A stretch of 64,000 nucleotides of DNA from Umezawaea endophytica (GTDB lineage: Bacteria; Actinomycetota; Actinomycetes; Mycobacteriales; Pseudonocardiaceae): the NCBI RefSeq assembly GCF_025061645.1, contig NZ_JANYMP010000001.1:385591-449590 (forward strand), given 5' to 3'. Below, piece by piece: positions 44,804 through 58,500 of the stretch. A program made the translations under genes and the position numbers. How positions within the stretch are numbered: position 1 is the first letter of the stretch; each line of letters starts with the position of its first letter. The notes beneath the pieces are model-generated. The model was not told the DNA's origin, did not search any database, and saw only the letters and a program-made list of their open reading frames with translations.

Positions 44804-46574
44804 CCGAGCCTCCCGCCACGGGCTCACGGACGACCAGCCAGTCCCCGATCGCCAGCGCGTCGATGGTGGAGCGGGCGTAGGTCTCGACGGCTTCGACCGG
44901 GGTGCGCACGATCGGCTGGCCGCGCAGGTTGAACGAGGTGTTGAGCACGACCGGCGTGCCGTGGTCGTCGCCGAACCGGCGGATCAGCGCGTGGAAGCGC
45001 GGAGCCGACTCCTGCTCGACGACCTGGACCCGCGCGGAGCCGTCGACGTGGGTGATCGACGTCAGCCGCTCGCGGTACCGCTCGCGCACCTGCGTGACGA
45101 ACAGCATGTGCCGGTAGCGGCTCTCCTGGCCCTCCTCGATCTCGAAGTACTCCCCCGCCTCCTCGGCGATCACCGCGGGCGCGAACGGCCGGAACTCCTC
45201 GCGCTGCTTGACGACCGCGTTCAGGTGCTCGCGCATGTTCGGCGCGGTCGGGTCGGCCAGGATGCTGCGGTTGCCGAGCGCTCTCGGGCCGAACTCCATG
45301 CGCCCCTGGAACCAGGCGACCACGGAGCCCGATCCGATGAGGACGGACACCTCCTTCAGCAGCGACTCGCCGGGCAGGCGGCGCACCTGGTGGCCGGGTC
45401 CCAGCGCCGCCACGGCCGCCTCGACGTCGGCGTCGCCGAACTCGTCGCCCCAGTAGGGCATCCCCATCGGCTGGGGGTCGGCGGGGACGTGCTCGCGCAG
45501 CACGTGCAGCGCCGCGCCGAGCGCGGTCCCGTCGTCGCCCGCCGCGGGCTGGATGAAGACCCGGTCGAACAGGCCGCTGCGGGAGATGAGCCCGTTGGCG
45601 GTGCAGTTGAGCGCGACACCGCCGGCCAGGCAGAGGTTCGAGGACGTCGGTCCGCCCTCGATCCCCTCGCGCAGCACGAAGAGCAGCCCCTCCTCCACCG
45701 CCCGTTGCAGCACGGAGGCGATGTCCATGTGCCGCTGGGTGATCGGCGCGTCCGGGTGGCGCGCGGGCCCGAACAGCTCTTCGAGGCGGCGGATCGCGCC
45801 GCTGTGCGTCTCGCGCTCGGCGGGTGTCCGGTCGTGGGCCAGCAGCGGCACGGCCAGCGCGCCGCCCGGTCGGACCTCGACCAGCTCGACGTCCGGGAAG
45901 GCGCCGGTGTCGCCGTAGGGCGCGAGCCCCATCACCTTGTACTCGTCCATGCCGGGCAGGAACCCGAGGTACTGGGTGACGACGCTGTAGAGGATGCCGA
46001 GCGAGCTGGCGATCGGGTACGTGCGGAGGGTTTCCAGCGTGCTGCCGCGTCCGGCGAACAGGGAGGTCGACTCCGCCTCGCCCATGCCGTCGGCCACGAG
46101 CACCACCGCGTCGGGGAACCCGCTCAGGTGGTAGCTGCTGGCGGCGTGCGCCAGGTGGTGGGGTACGCGGACGAGCTTGCGCTCCCAGTCCTGGTCCGGG
46201 TAGTGCGCCCGCAGCACCTCGAGCTGGACCTGCTCGCTGTAGGCCTCCCGGTACCAGCGCCGGAGGTTGTCGTCCAGCTCGAAGGCGGGCGATGGCTCGT
46301 AGCGGAACCCGTGCGCGACGAGGTCGACGTCGTCCAGCGTCACGCCCGCCATGCGCAGGCAGGCCTCGATGGCGTCCACGGGGAACGCGCCGGTGCCCTT
46401 CACGCCGTCGTGGCGCTCCTGCGCCGACGCCGCGACGACGCCGTTCTCGTCGACCAGCGCGGCGGCCGAGTCGAGGCCCTGCACCAGGCGCTGCTCCCGC
46501 CAGTCGAGTCCGGGCGTCAACCGCTTCTTGAGCGCAGCGGTCCGGTCGAGCCCGCTGAAACCGAGGACCAGCAC
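44796..46574 (-). CDS. O-carbamoyltransferase, NodU/TobZ family
   Basis: 592 residues from GTG behind AGGAG. The N-terminal Kae1-like half has VPHHLAHAASSYHLSGFPDA (metal-binding His) and VLVADGMGEAESTSLF. Further on come CLAGGVALNCTANG and the C-terminal half FQGRMEFGPRALGNRSILADP, where carbamoyl-adenylate is used, and VVLNTSFNLRGQPIV. The enzyme makes carbamoyl-AMP from carbamoyl phosphate and ATP and transfers the carbamoyl group to a hydroxyl. It overlaps the next gene and starts one base after the terminal NRPS stop. The acceptor is probably a hydroxyl of the peptide (the predicted Thr, or a P450-made alcohol); a sugar acceptor is unlikely as no glycosyltransferase is seen. Confidence 0.93.
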   Translation of the reverse strand: MLVLGFSGLDRTAALKKRLTPGLDWREQRLVQGLDSAAALVDENGVVAASAQERHDGVKGTGAFPVDAIEACLRMAGVTLDDVDLVAHGFRYEPSPAFELDDNLRRWYREAYSEQVQLEVLRAHYPDQDWERKLVRVPHHLAHAASSYHLSGFPDAVVLVADGMGEAESTSLFAGRGSTLETLRTYPIASSLGILYSVVTQYLGFLPGMDEYKVMGLAPYGDTGAFPDVELVEVRPGGALAVPLLAHDRTPAERETHSGAIRRLEELFGPARHPDAPITQRHMDIASVLQRAVEEGLLFVLREGIEGGPTSSNLCLAGGVALNCTANGLISRSGLFDRVFIQPAAGDDGTALGAALHVLREHVPADPQPMGMPYWGDEFGDADVEAAVAALGPGHQVRRLPGESLLKEVSVLIGSGSVVAWFQGRMEFGPRALGNRSILADPTAPNMREHLNAVVKQREEFRPFAPAVIAEEAGEYFEIEEGQESRYRHMLFVTQVRERYRERLTSITHVDGSARVQVVEQESAPRFHALIRRFGDDHGTPVVLNTSFNLRGQPIVRTPVEAVETYARSTIDALAIGDWLVVREPVAGGSDD

Positions 46575-46575
46575 G

Positions 46576-49500
46576 TCAATCTCCTGTCTGAGCGGTGGAG
46601 CCGCGGAGGGCGTCGGCGACGGCCTTCACCCGTGGGCGGCGCATGAGCTGGAAGTGGTCGCCGTCGACGTGCGTGACCGCGAGGGTCCCGGTCAGGCCGC
46701 GCCACGCGGCGGCGATGAGGTCGGCGCCGTCACCGGACGCGAGGACGAGGTCGGTCGGGCCGTCGAACGCCGCCGGGCGGTGCTCCACGAGACCGGTGAA
46801 CACGTCGCGCCAGAAGGCCATGAGCGCGGCGAGCGTGGGCCCGTCGAGTCCGGCCACGGCCGCCGGGTCCACCCCGAGCGTCACGAAGAGGCGGTCGGCC
46901 CCGTCGAACTCCAGGAGCGGCGCGGGTCCCCGGTCGAGGACGGCCCCGCGGAGCGCGGCGAGGGTGGCGATGTCCAGCCGTTCCGCCTCCACGTCGGCGG
47001 TGCGCCGCGGATCGGAGTCGACCAGGACGAGGCGGTGGACGCGGATCCCCCGGTCGGTCAGCGCGCGGGCCAGCTCGTGGGCGATCACGCCGCCCGCCGA
47101 CCAGCCCGCGACCACCGGCTCGCGGTCCCCGAGCACCGGTGCCAGTTCGTCGGCGTACCGCTCGGCCAGTCCGGTGAGGTCCGTCGCGCCGGAGTCCTCG
47201 CCGCCGATGCGGCCCTGCACGCCGAACGCCTCGAAGTCGGCCGCCACCTCGCCGAGGAGGTCCCGGTAGCTGAACAGCGTGCCGCCGACGGGGTGGACGA
47301 GGACGAGCGGACGGGCACCCCGGACACCGCCGAGTGGCACGACGGCGCGGTTCTCGGCCGGTCCGCCGCGGAGGAGCCCGTCGACCCGTTCGGCCTGCTC
47401 CGCGACGGTGGACGCCGTGTACAGGTCGGCCAGCGGGATCTCGGTCGCGAAGTCGCGGCTGAGCGCCATCCTGAGGCGGATGGCGAGCAGGGAGTGCCCG
47501 CCGAGGCCGAAGAAGTCGTCGTGCGCGCCGACGTCCGCCAAGCCCAGCACCGCTCGCCAGGCGGCGGCGATCCGCTGCTCGGTCCCGGTTCGCGGGGCCA
47601 CGACGTCCCGGCGGGGAAGGCGGGTGTCGACGTCCTCGGGAACGGTCAGGGCCTTGCGGTCGAGCTTGCCGCCGACGGTCATCGGCAGCGCGTCGACCGG
47701 CACCAGCACCGCCGGGACGGCCGCGGCCGGGAGCCTGCCCAGCAGGTACTCGCGGATCCGGTCGAGCGCGATCCCCTCGGCCACGACCAGGTGGCCGACC
47801 AGCCGCAGCCGTCCGCCGACGCGGTGGGCGGAGACCGCCGCCGCCTCGATCGCGGGGTGGGCGCGCAGCACCGCTTCGACCTCTTCGGGTTCGACGCGCT
47901 GGCCCTGGATCTTCACCTGGTGGTCGTTGCGGCCCAGGAACTCGATCTGCCCCTCGGCGGTGTACCGACCGAGGTCACCGGTCCGGTACAGGCGGCTGCC
48001 GGGCTCGCCCCACGGATCGGGCACGAACACCGCGGCCGTCGCTCCCGGTCGCCGGACGTAGCCGCGACCGACACCGGGTCCGCCGATGACGATCTCGCCG
48101 GGCGATCCCGGTGGCACCTCGTGCAGGTCGTCGTCGACCAGGTGCACCCGCACGTTGCCGTACGGCCTGCCGATCACCGACGACTCGTGCGCGCCGATGT
48201 CCGCGTACGCCGCGTCGACCGTCACCTCGGCGGGGCCGTACATGTTGTGCCCGACCACCTCGGGGTGCGAGCGGAAGGCCTGCCACAGGTCCGGCGGGCA
48301 CACCTCCCCACCGAACGCGATCAGCTTCGGCGGGTGCGGGGTGTCCAGCAAACCCGCCTCCACCATGACCTGGACCTGCGAGGTGGCGACGTCGATGACG
48401 TCCACCGCCCGTGACGGGTCCTGCGCCAGCTCGACCAGGTGCCTCGGATCACGACCCTCCACACCGGACACGACCAGCAGCAGGTGGCCGTCCAGCAGCG
48501 GCAGGACCTGCGTCAGGAAGAAGTCGGAGATGAACGCGGACGTCCCGGTCAGGACCCGCGCCTGCTGCCCGGCCGCCAGCCCGGCTCGCCGCATCCTGGG
48601 CATCAGCAGGGTTTCCGCGTAGTTCGCCAAGCCGCCGTGGTCGACCATCACGCCCTTCGGGCGACCCGTCGACCCGGACGTGAACATCACGTACGCCAGG
48701 TCCCGAGCGCCCACGCGAGGCAGGTCGACCTCCGGCACGTCGGCGTCCGACTCCGGGGCCAGGGTCGACCACGAGTCGGGCGCGGCCGTCGGGTCCGACG
48801 ACACGACCACCGCCGGGACCGCGTCCGCCACCATCACGTCCAGCCGCGCGGCGGGCAGTTCCGGGTCCAGGGGCAGGAAAGCACCACCGGCCTTCCACGC
48901 CGCCCACACCGCGATCACCGCGTCGACACCGGGCCGCAGGTGCAGACCCACCACGTCACCGCGCCGAACTCCGGCCGCGACGAGTCGCCGGGCCAACACT
49001 TCGCTGCGCGAGTCCAGGTCGGCGAAGCTCAACCGCTCGTCACCCGACTCCACCGCGACGGCGTCCGGCCACAACACCACACGCTCGCGGAACAGCTCGT
49101 GGACGGGCGTGGCGCACACGGGCGCGGTGGTGTCCCCGGTCCACTCGGCGACGCGGCGCTGTTCGCGGTCGCTCGCGCGGAGGAGTTCGGCCACCGCGAC
49201 GCGCGGGGACCCGCCCACCGCGTGCAGCAGGTCGGCGAACGACGCCGCCAGGTCCTCGGCCGCGCCAGCCTCGAACAGCCCGGTGTTCAGCGCCAGGGAG
49301 AGGTCGAGCCCGTCGGCGGTGCGCGCCGTGGCGAGGGACAGGTCGAACCGGTTGGCGCTGCCCTCGATCGGCAACTCCCGGAGGACCAGGTCGGCGGGTG
49401 CGCGATCGGCCGGGCCGGAGGGGTCCGTGCCCGCGGTGAAGGAGAACATGGTGCGGAACAACGGGTTCGCGCCCTCGGCCCGATCCGGCGCCACCGCCCG

Positions 49501-52500
49501 GACCACCTGTTCGAACGGCGCCTCCTGGTGCGCGAAGCCCCCCAGCACCACCTCCCGCACCCGGCCCAGGTGCGTCGCGAAGTCGTCGTCGGGGTGGACG
49601 ACCACCCGCAGCGCCAGGGTGTTCACGAAGAAACCCACCAGCGGCGCGAGATCGGCGTGGTCCCGACCGGACACCGGCACGCCAACGGTGAAGTCGCGTT
49701 CGCCGGACCGGCGGGCCAGGAGGAGGGAGTACACAGCGAGGTAGACCATGAAGTCGGTGGCCCTGACCTCCGCGCGCACCCGGTCGAGCCCGACCAGCGC
49801 GTCGGCCGCGACGGTGCGCGAACTCGCCTCGAACGGCGCGGCGCCACCCTGCGCGCGACCGCCGGACGAGCGCGGCCACGGCGGCGGCGCGTCGTCGAGC
49901 GCCCGCCGCCAGTAGGCGATGGCGTCGTCCGCCTGGCGTTCGACCAGCCCGCGGTGCCAGACCGCGTAGTCGGCGTACCGCACGTCCAGCGGCGCCAACC
50001 CGGCACGGGCCGGATCGCCACCAGCCCGGTACAGGGCCCAGAACTCCTGCTCGACGATGTCCGAGGACCACTCGTCGATCGCCACGTGGTGCGCCACGAA
50101 CAGCACCACGTGCCGATCCGCCGCCAGCCGCCACACGGTCACCCGCAGCACCGGCCCGGTACCGAGGTCGAACGGCCGTGCCACCTCCGCGTCGACGAGA
50201 CCCGGCAGCTCCGCCTCCACGGCGTCCCGCACCGTCGGACCGCTCCAGGCCGCGGTGCCGACGCGCTGCACCACCCGGCCCGCGTCGTCGACGTGCAGCG
50301 TGGTGCGGAAGGACTCGTGTCGCTCCACCAACGCCTGGACCGCCGCGCCCACCGCGGCCACGTCGAGGTCACCGTCCACCTCGAAGCCCCAGGGGACGTG
50401 GTAGGTCGGGCTCTCCGGGGCCAACTGCCAGAGGAACCACTGCCGTTCCTGCGCGTGCGACGCGGGCAGTTCACGCCCCTCGACGCGGGGGATCCCCGCG
50501 ACCGCGCCCGCCGCGACGCCCCGGTCGATCAACTCGGCCTGGCCCGCGACGGTCGGGTGCGCGAACACCTCGTGCAGGGCCAGGTCGGCGCCCAGCTCCG
50601 CCCTGACCCGCATGGCGAGCCGAACGGCCAGCAGAGAATGCCCGCCCGCCGCGAAGAAGTCCTCGTGCACACCGATGTCCGCCAGGCCCAGCACCGACTG
50701 CCAGGCGGCGGCGACCTTCCGCTCGGTCGCGGTCCTCGGCGCCACCGCGTCCCGGCCGAAGAGCCGAGCCTCGACGTCGTCCGGCACGGTCAGGGCCTTG
50801 CGGTCGAGCTTGCCGCCGACGGTCATCGGCAGCGCGTCGACCGGCACCAGCGCGGTCGGGATCGCCGCGGCCGGGAGCAGGCCCGCCAGGTGCTCGCGGA
50901 TCTCGTCCCGGTCGAGCGCGAACCCCTCGGCCACGACCAGGTGGGCGACCAGCCTCGGCCGTCCGCCCGCGCGGTGCACGCCGACCGCCGCCGCGTCGAC
51001 GGCGGGGTGCCCGCGCAGCGCGGACTCGACCTCCTCGGGTTCGACGCGCTGGCCCTGGATCTTGACCTGGTGGTCGTTGCGGCCCAGGAACTCGATCTGC
51101 CCGTCGGCGGTGTACCGCCCGAGGTCACCGGTGCGGTACAGGCGACTGCCCGGCTCACCCCACGGGTCCGGCACGAACACCGCGGCCGTCGCTCCCGGCC
51201 GACCGGCGTAACCGCGGCCCACGCCGGGGCCGCCGACCACGATCTCACCGACCGCTCCCGGCGGGACCAGGCCAAGGGTCTCGTCCACCAGGTGCACCCG
51301 GACGTCCCCGAACGGCCGACCGATCACCGGTGTGAGGTGGGCGCCGATGTCCGCGCAGGTCGCGTCGACCGTCGTCTCGGCAGGCCCGTACAGGTTCTGC
51401 GCGACGACCTCGGGGTGCGAGCGGAGGGCCCGCCACAGGTCGGGTGGGCACGCCTCGCCGCCGACCGCGACCAGCCTGGGCGGGTGCGGGGCGTCCAGCA
51501 GCCCCGCCTCCACCATCACCTGGATCTGCGAGGTCGTGGCGTCGATGACGTCCACCGCCCGCGCCGGGTCCTGCGCCAGCTCGACCAGGTGCCGCGGGTC
51601 CCGCCCTTCCGCGCCGGACAGCACGAGCAGCAGGTGGCCGTCCAGCAGCGACAGGACCTGGCTCAGGAAGAAGTCGGAGATGAACGCGGACGTCCCGGTC
51701 AGCACCCGGCACCGGCCACCGACGTCGAGCCCGGCCCGGCGCATCCTGGGCAGCAGCAGGGCTTCCGCGAAGTGGGCCAGGTTGCCGTGGTCGACCATCA
51801 CGCCCTTGGCGCGGCCCGTCGACCCGGACGTGAACATCACGTAGGCCAGGTCCCGAGCACCGACGCGGGGCAGGTCGACCTCCGGCACCTCGGCGTCCGG
51901 GTCCAGTGACACGGTGCGCCACGAGGTCGGCGCCGTCTCCTCCCGCGACACGACCACCGCCGGGGCCGCGTCCGCCACCATCACGTCGAGCCGCGCGGCG
52001 GGCAGTTCCGGGTCCAGGGGCAGGAACGCGCCGCCCGACTTCCACACCGCCCACACGGCGATCACCGCGTCCACACCGGGCCGCAGGTGCAGACCCACCA
52101 CGTCCCCGCGACGCACACCGGCCGCGACCAGCCGCCGGGCCAGCACCTCGCTCCGCGAGTCCAACTCCGCGAAGCTCACCACGACGTCACCGGACTCCAC
52201 CGCGACGGCGTCCGGCCACAGCCCGACCCGGTCGCGCAGCGACTCGTGCACGACGCGGTGCTCCACGGCCCGGACGGCCTGCCCGGACCACGCGGCCAGG
52301 AGTTCCCGGTCACGGCGGCTCGCGCGCAGGAGGTCGGCCACGGCGGTGCGCGGCGAGCCCGCCACCGCGTGCAGCAGGTCGGCGAACGACGTCACCAGGT
52401 CCTCGGCCGCGGGTGCGCCGAAGCAGTCGCCGCTGAACTCCAGGGTCAGGTGGAGCCCGGCGGCCGTGCGCGTCGTGCTGAGCGACAGGTCGAAGCGGTC

Positions 52501-55500
52501 GTTCCCGCCGCCGAGCGGCAGTTCGCCGACGGTCAGGCCGTCGGGGGCGAGTCGGTCCGCGAGGTGCCCGCCATCCGTGAAGGAGAACATGGTGCGGAAC
52601 AACGGGTTCGCGCCCTCGGTGCGATCCGGCGCGACCGCTCGGACCACCTGTTCGAACGGCGCCTCCTGGTGCGCGAAGGCTTCCAGCACCACCTCCCGCA
52701 CCCGGCCCAGGTGCGCGGCGAAGTCGTCCTCGGGGTGGACGACCACCCGCAGCGCCAGGGTGTTCACGAAGAAACCCACCACCGACGCGAGATCCGGGTG
52801 CGTCCGACCGGACACCGGCACGCCAACGGTGAACTCGCGATCACCGGACTGGCGGGCCAGCAGCAGGAAGTACACGGCGAGGTAGACCATGAAGTCGGTG
52901 GCCCCGACCTCCGCGCGCACCCGGTCGAGCCCGGCCAGCGCGTCGGCCGGGACGGTGTGCCCGAGTTCGCCCGCCCCGGCGTTCTCCGCCAGGGCGTGCG
53001 GCCAGGAGGACGCCGTGCCGCCGAGGGCCCGCCGCCAGTGGGCGAGGTCCTCCTCCGCCCGGCTCTCCACCAGGTCCCGGTGCCAGGCGGCGTAGTCGGC
53101 GTAGGTGACGTCCAGCGGTGCCAGACCGGCGGCGGCGACGTCCCCGCCCGCCCGGTACAGCGCCCAGAACTCCGCCTCGACGACGTCCAGCGACCACTCG
53201 TCGATCACGACGTGGTGCGCCACGAACAGCACCACGTGCCGGTCCGGCGCGGTCCGCCACACGCTCACCCTCAGCACCGGCCCGGCGCTGAGGTCGAACG
53301 GCCGCTCCACCTCCCGGTCGACGAACGCCCGCAAATCGGCCTCGGCGACCTCGCGCACGGTCGTTCCACCGCTCCACCCGGCGGCGACGCGGTGCACCAC
53401 CCGGCCTTCGTCGTCCACGTGCAGCGTGGTGCGGAACGACTCGTGGCGCTCCACCAACGCCTCGACCGCCGCGCCCACCGCGGCCACGTCGAGGTCACCA
53501 CTCACCTCGTAACCCCACGGGACGTGGTAGGTCGAGCTTTCCGGCGCGAGCTGCCAGAGGAACCACTGCCGTTCCTGCGCGTGCGAGGCGAGCAGGTCGC
53601 GGCCCTCGCCGCGGTCGATCCGCGGGATGCCCGCGACAGCGCCCGCCGCGGCGCTCCGGTCGATCAGCTCGGCCTGGCCCGCGACGGTCGGGTGCGCGAA
53701 CACGTCGTGCAGGGCCAACTCCACGCCCAGTTCCGCCCTGACCCGCATCGCGAGCCGAACAGCGAGCAGCGAATGCCCACCCACGGCGAAGAAGTCCTCG
53801 TGCACACCGACGCGGACGTCGCCGAGCACCGCCTGCCACGCGGCGGCGACCCGTTCCTCGGTCACCGTTCGCGGCGCGACCACGTCCGCCGCCTCGACGT
53901 CGTCCGGCAAGGTCAGCGCCAGGCGGTCGAGCTTGCCGCCGACCGTCATCGGCAGGGCGTCCACCCGCGCCAGCACCGTCGGGACCGCCGGCGCGGGCAG
54001 CAGACCGACCAGGTGCTCGCGAATCCGCTCCCGGTCGAGCGCGAACCCCTCGGCCACGACCAGGTGCGCGACCAGCCGCAGCCGTCCCCCGACGCGGTGG
54101 GCGGAGACCGCCGCCGCCTCGATCGCCGGGTGGGCGCGCAGCACGGCCTCGACCTCTTCGGGTTCGACGCGCTGGCCCTGGATCTTGACCTGGTGGTCGT
54201 TGCGGCCCAGGAACTCGATCTGCCCGTCGACCGTGAACCGACCCAGGTCGCCGGTCCGGTACAGGCGGCTTCCCGGCTCGCCCCACGGGTCCGGCACGAA
54301 CACCGCCGCCGTCGCGCCGGGCCGCCGCACGTAACCGCGCCCCACGCCGGGTCCGCCGATCACGATCTCCCCCGCCGACCCCGGCGGGACCTCGTGCAGG
54401 TGCTCGTCGACCAGGTGCACCCGCGCGTTCCCGTACGGACGGCCGATCACCGGCGACCCGTGCGCCTCGACGTCCGCGTACGCCACGTCGACCGTCGTCT
54501 CGGCGGGACCGTACTGGTTGTGCCCGACCACGTTCGGGTGCGAGCGGAAGGCCTGCCACAGGTCCGGCGGGCACGCCTCGCCGCCGAACGTGATCATCTT
54601 CGGCGGGTGCGGGGTGTCCAGCAAACCCGCCTCCACCATCACCTGGACCTGCGAGGTCGCGACGTCGATGACGTCCACCGCCCGCGCCGGGTCCTGCGCC
54701 AGCGCGACCAGGTGCCGCGGGTCCCGGCCCGCCACACCGGACACGACCAGCAGCAGGTGACCGTCCAGCAGCGGCAGGACCTGCGTCAGGAAGAAGTCGG
54801 AGATGAACGCGGACGTCCCGGTCAGCACTCGGGCGTGCTGCCCGGTCGCGATCCCGGCCCGCCGCATCCGCGGCAGCAGCAGGACTTCCGCGTAGGTGGC
54901 GAGGTTGCCGTGGTCGACCATCACGCCCTTGGCGCGGCCCGTCGACCCCGACGTGAACATCACGTACGCCAGGTCCCGCTCCCCCACCACCGGCAGGACG
55001 ACGTCCGGCACGTCCTCGCCCGCCGGGAACAGCGTCGGCCGCGAACCGGGCGCGGTCGCCGGGTCCAGCGACACGACCACGGCCGGAGCCGCGTCCTCCG
55101 CCATCGCGTCGAGCCGCACGGCGGGCAGTTCCGGGTCGAGGGGCAGGAACGCCCCGCCCGCCTTCCACGCCGCCCACACCGCGACGACCGCGTCCACACC
55201 GGGACGCAGGTGCAGACCCACGACGTCCCCGCGCCGAACCCCGGCCGCGACGAGCCGCCGGGCCAGCACCTCACTGCGCGAGTCCAACTCCGCGAAGCTC
55301 AACCGCACGTCGCCGAACTCGACCGCGACGGCGTCCGGCCACCGGCCCACCCGCTCGCGGAACAGCTCGTGGACGGGCGTGGCGCACCTGGGCACGGTGG
55401 CGTCGCCGGTCCACGCGGCCAGGCGCTGCTGTTCGTCGTCGCTCGCGCGCAGCAGGTCGGCCACCGCGCGCCGGGGCGATCCACCCGCCGCGCGCAGCAG

Positions 55501-58500
55501 GTCGGCGAACGAGGACACCAGTTCCTGGGCCGCTTGGGCCTCGAACAGGGCTGTGTCGAGCTGGAGCGTCAGGTGCAGGCCGTCCGGGGCGCGGGTGGCG
55601 CCGAGCGCCAGCTCGAACCGGTTGCCGCTGCCCTCGATCGGCAGGTCGCCGACGACCAGTCCGTCCGGGGCGTGGTCGGACCTGTCGCCGGAGCCCGTGC
55701 CCGTGCCCGTGGTGAAGGAGAACATGGTGTGGAACAACGGGTTCGCGCTTTCGGCGCGACCCGGCGCGACCGCTCGGACGACCTGTTCGAACGGCGCCTC
55801 CTGGTGGGCGAACGCCTCCAGCACCACCTCGCGCACCCGTTCCAGGTGCGCGGCGAAGTCGTCTTCGGGGTGGACGACCACCCGCAGCGCCAAGGTATTC
55901 ACGAAGAAACCCACCAGTGGCGCGAGGTCGGCGTGCGTCCGACCGGACACCGGGACGCCCACCGTGAGGTCGCGCTCGCCCGAAGTCCGGGCGAGCAGCA
56001 GGAAGTACACGGCCAGGTAGACCATGAAGTCGGTCGCCCCGACCTCCGCGCGCACCCGGTCGAGCCCGGCCAGCGCGTCGGCCGGGACGGTGTGCGACGC
56101 CCCGGCGGGAGCGGACTTCTGCCCGTGGGTGTGCGGCCAGGGCGGCGGCGCGCCTTCGAGCGTTCGACGCCAGTAGGCGAGGTCTTCGTCCGACCGCCGC
56201 GCGACCAGCTCGCGGTGCCAGACCGCGTAGTCGGCGTACCGGACGTCCAGCGGCGCCAACCCGGCACGGGCCGGGTCACCGCCCGCCCGGTACAGCGCCC
56301 ACAGCTCCTGCTCGAAGACGTCCGAGGACCACTCGTCGATCGCGACGTGGTGCGCCACGAACAGCACCACGTGCCGATCCGCCGCCAAGCGCCAGACGGT
56401 CACCCGCAGCACCGGCCCGGCGCCGAGGTCGAACGGCTGCCGCACGGCCGCCTCGACCAGCGCGGGCAGAGCGGCCTCGTCCGCGTCCAGCGCGGTCAGA
56501 CCACCCCACTCCGCGGTGCCGACGCGTTGCAGCACCAGGCCTTCGGCGTCGACGCGCAGCGTCGTTCGGAGGGACTCGTGCCGGTCGACCAGCGCGGCCA
56601 CGGCGGCGTCCAGCACCGCCACGTCGAGGTCACCGCTCACCTCGTAGCCCCAGGGGACGTGGTAGGTCGAGCTGTCCGGCGCGAGCTGCCAGAGGAACCA
56701 CTGCCGTTCCTGCGCGTGCGACGCGGGCAGCTCACGCCCTTCGACGTGGGGGATCCCGGCGACCGGCGCGCTGCGGTCGATCAGCTCGGCCTGCGCGGCG
56801 ATGGTCGGCCGTTCGAACACCTCGTGCAGGGGCAGGTCGGCGCCCAGCTCGGCGCTGATCCTCATGGCGAGGCGGATGGCGAGCAGGGAATGCCCGCCCA
56901 GGGCGAAGAAGTCGTCGTGCACGCCGACGCGGGAGCCGCCCAGCAGCCCCAGCCAGACCGCGGCGATCCGCCGCTCGGTCCCGGTGCGCGGGGCCACCAC
57001 CTCCCGGTGGGGAAGGCCCGCCTCGACGTCGTCCGGCACGGTCAGCGCCGCGCGGTCGAGCTTGCCGCCCGCGGTCATCGGCAGCTCGGCGATCGGCACC
57101 AGCACGGCCGGGACCGCCGCGGCGGGCAGTCGGGACGCGAGATGGGCGCGGACGTCGTCCTGGTCCAGCGGACCGCCGACCGGGACCAGGTGGGCGACCA
57201 GCCGCAGCCGTCCGTCGGCGCCGAAGCGGTGGGCCGAGACCGCCGCCGCCTCGATCGCGGGATGGGAGCGCAGCACCGCCTCGACCTCTTCCGGTTCCAC
57301 CCGCTGCCCCAGGATCTTGACCTGGTGGTCGCCGCGGCCGAGGAACTCGATCTGCCCGTCGACCGTGTACCGGCCCAGGTCCCCGGTGCGGTACAGCCTG
57401 CTTCCCGGCTCACCCCACGGGTCCGGCACGAACACCGCCGCCGTCGTGCCCGGCCGCCGCACGTACCCGCGGCCCACACCCGAGCCGCCGACGACGATCT
57501 CGCCGACCGTCCCCGGCGGGACCGGTTCCAGGGCGTCGTCGACCAGGTGCACGCGCACGTTCCCGTACGGGCGGCCGATGACCGGCGAGTCGTGCTCGCC
57601 GAGGTCCGCGAAGGTCGCGTCGACCGCCGTCTCTGCCGGGCCGTAGGTGTTGTGCGCCGTCACGCCCGGACGGGACCTAAGCGCGTGCCACAGGTCGGGC
57701 GGGCACGCCTCGCCACCGATGGCGATCAGCTTCGGCGGGTGCGGGGCGTCCAGCAGCCCGGCCTCCACCATCACCTGCACCTGCGAGGTGGTGGCGTCGA
57801 TGACGTCCACCGCGGACTCCGGGTCCTGGGCCAGCTCGACCAGGCGCCGCGGGTCCCGACCCTCGGGTCCGGCCAGCACCAGCAGCCGGTGCCCGTCCAG
57901 CAGCGGCAGGACCTGTTCCAGGAAGAAGTCGGAGAGGAACGCCGACGTCCCCGTCAGCACCCTGGCCCGCTGCCCCGACTCGATCCCGCCGCCGCAGATC
58001 CGGGGCAGGAGGAGGGCTTCCGCGAAGTTCGCCAGGTTGCCGTGGTCGACCATCACGCCCTTGGGCCGCCCCGTCGAGCCCGACGTGAACATCACGTACG
58101 CCAGGTCGCGGGCACCCACGCGCGGCAGCTCCACGTCCGGCACCTCGGGGTCCGGGTCCGGGGACACGGTCCGCCAGGACACCGGCGTCGCCTCCTGGGA
58201 CACGACCACCGCCGGGACGGCGTCCGCCACCATCACGTCGAGCCGCGCGGGAGGCAGGTCCGGGTCCAGCGGCAGGAACGCGCCGCCCGCCTTCCACACC
58301 GCCCACACCGCGACGATCGCGACGACACCGGGCCGCAGGTGCAGGCCCACCAGGTCCCCGCGCCGCGCACCGGCCGCCACCAGGCGCCGGGCCAGCACCT
58401 CGCTCCGCGCGTCCAGCTCCGCGAAGCTCAGCCGCTCGTCACCCGACTCCACCGCCACGGCGTCCGGCCACGACACCGCGCGCGCCCGCAGCAGCTCGTG

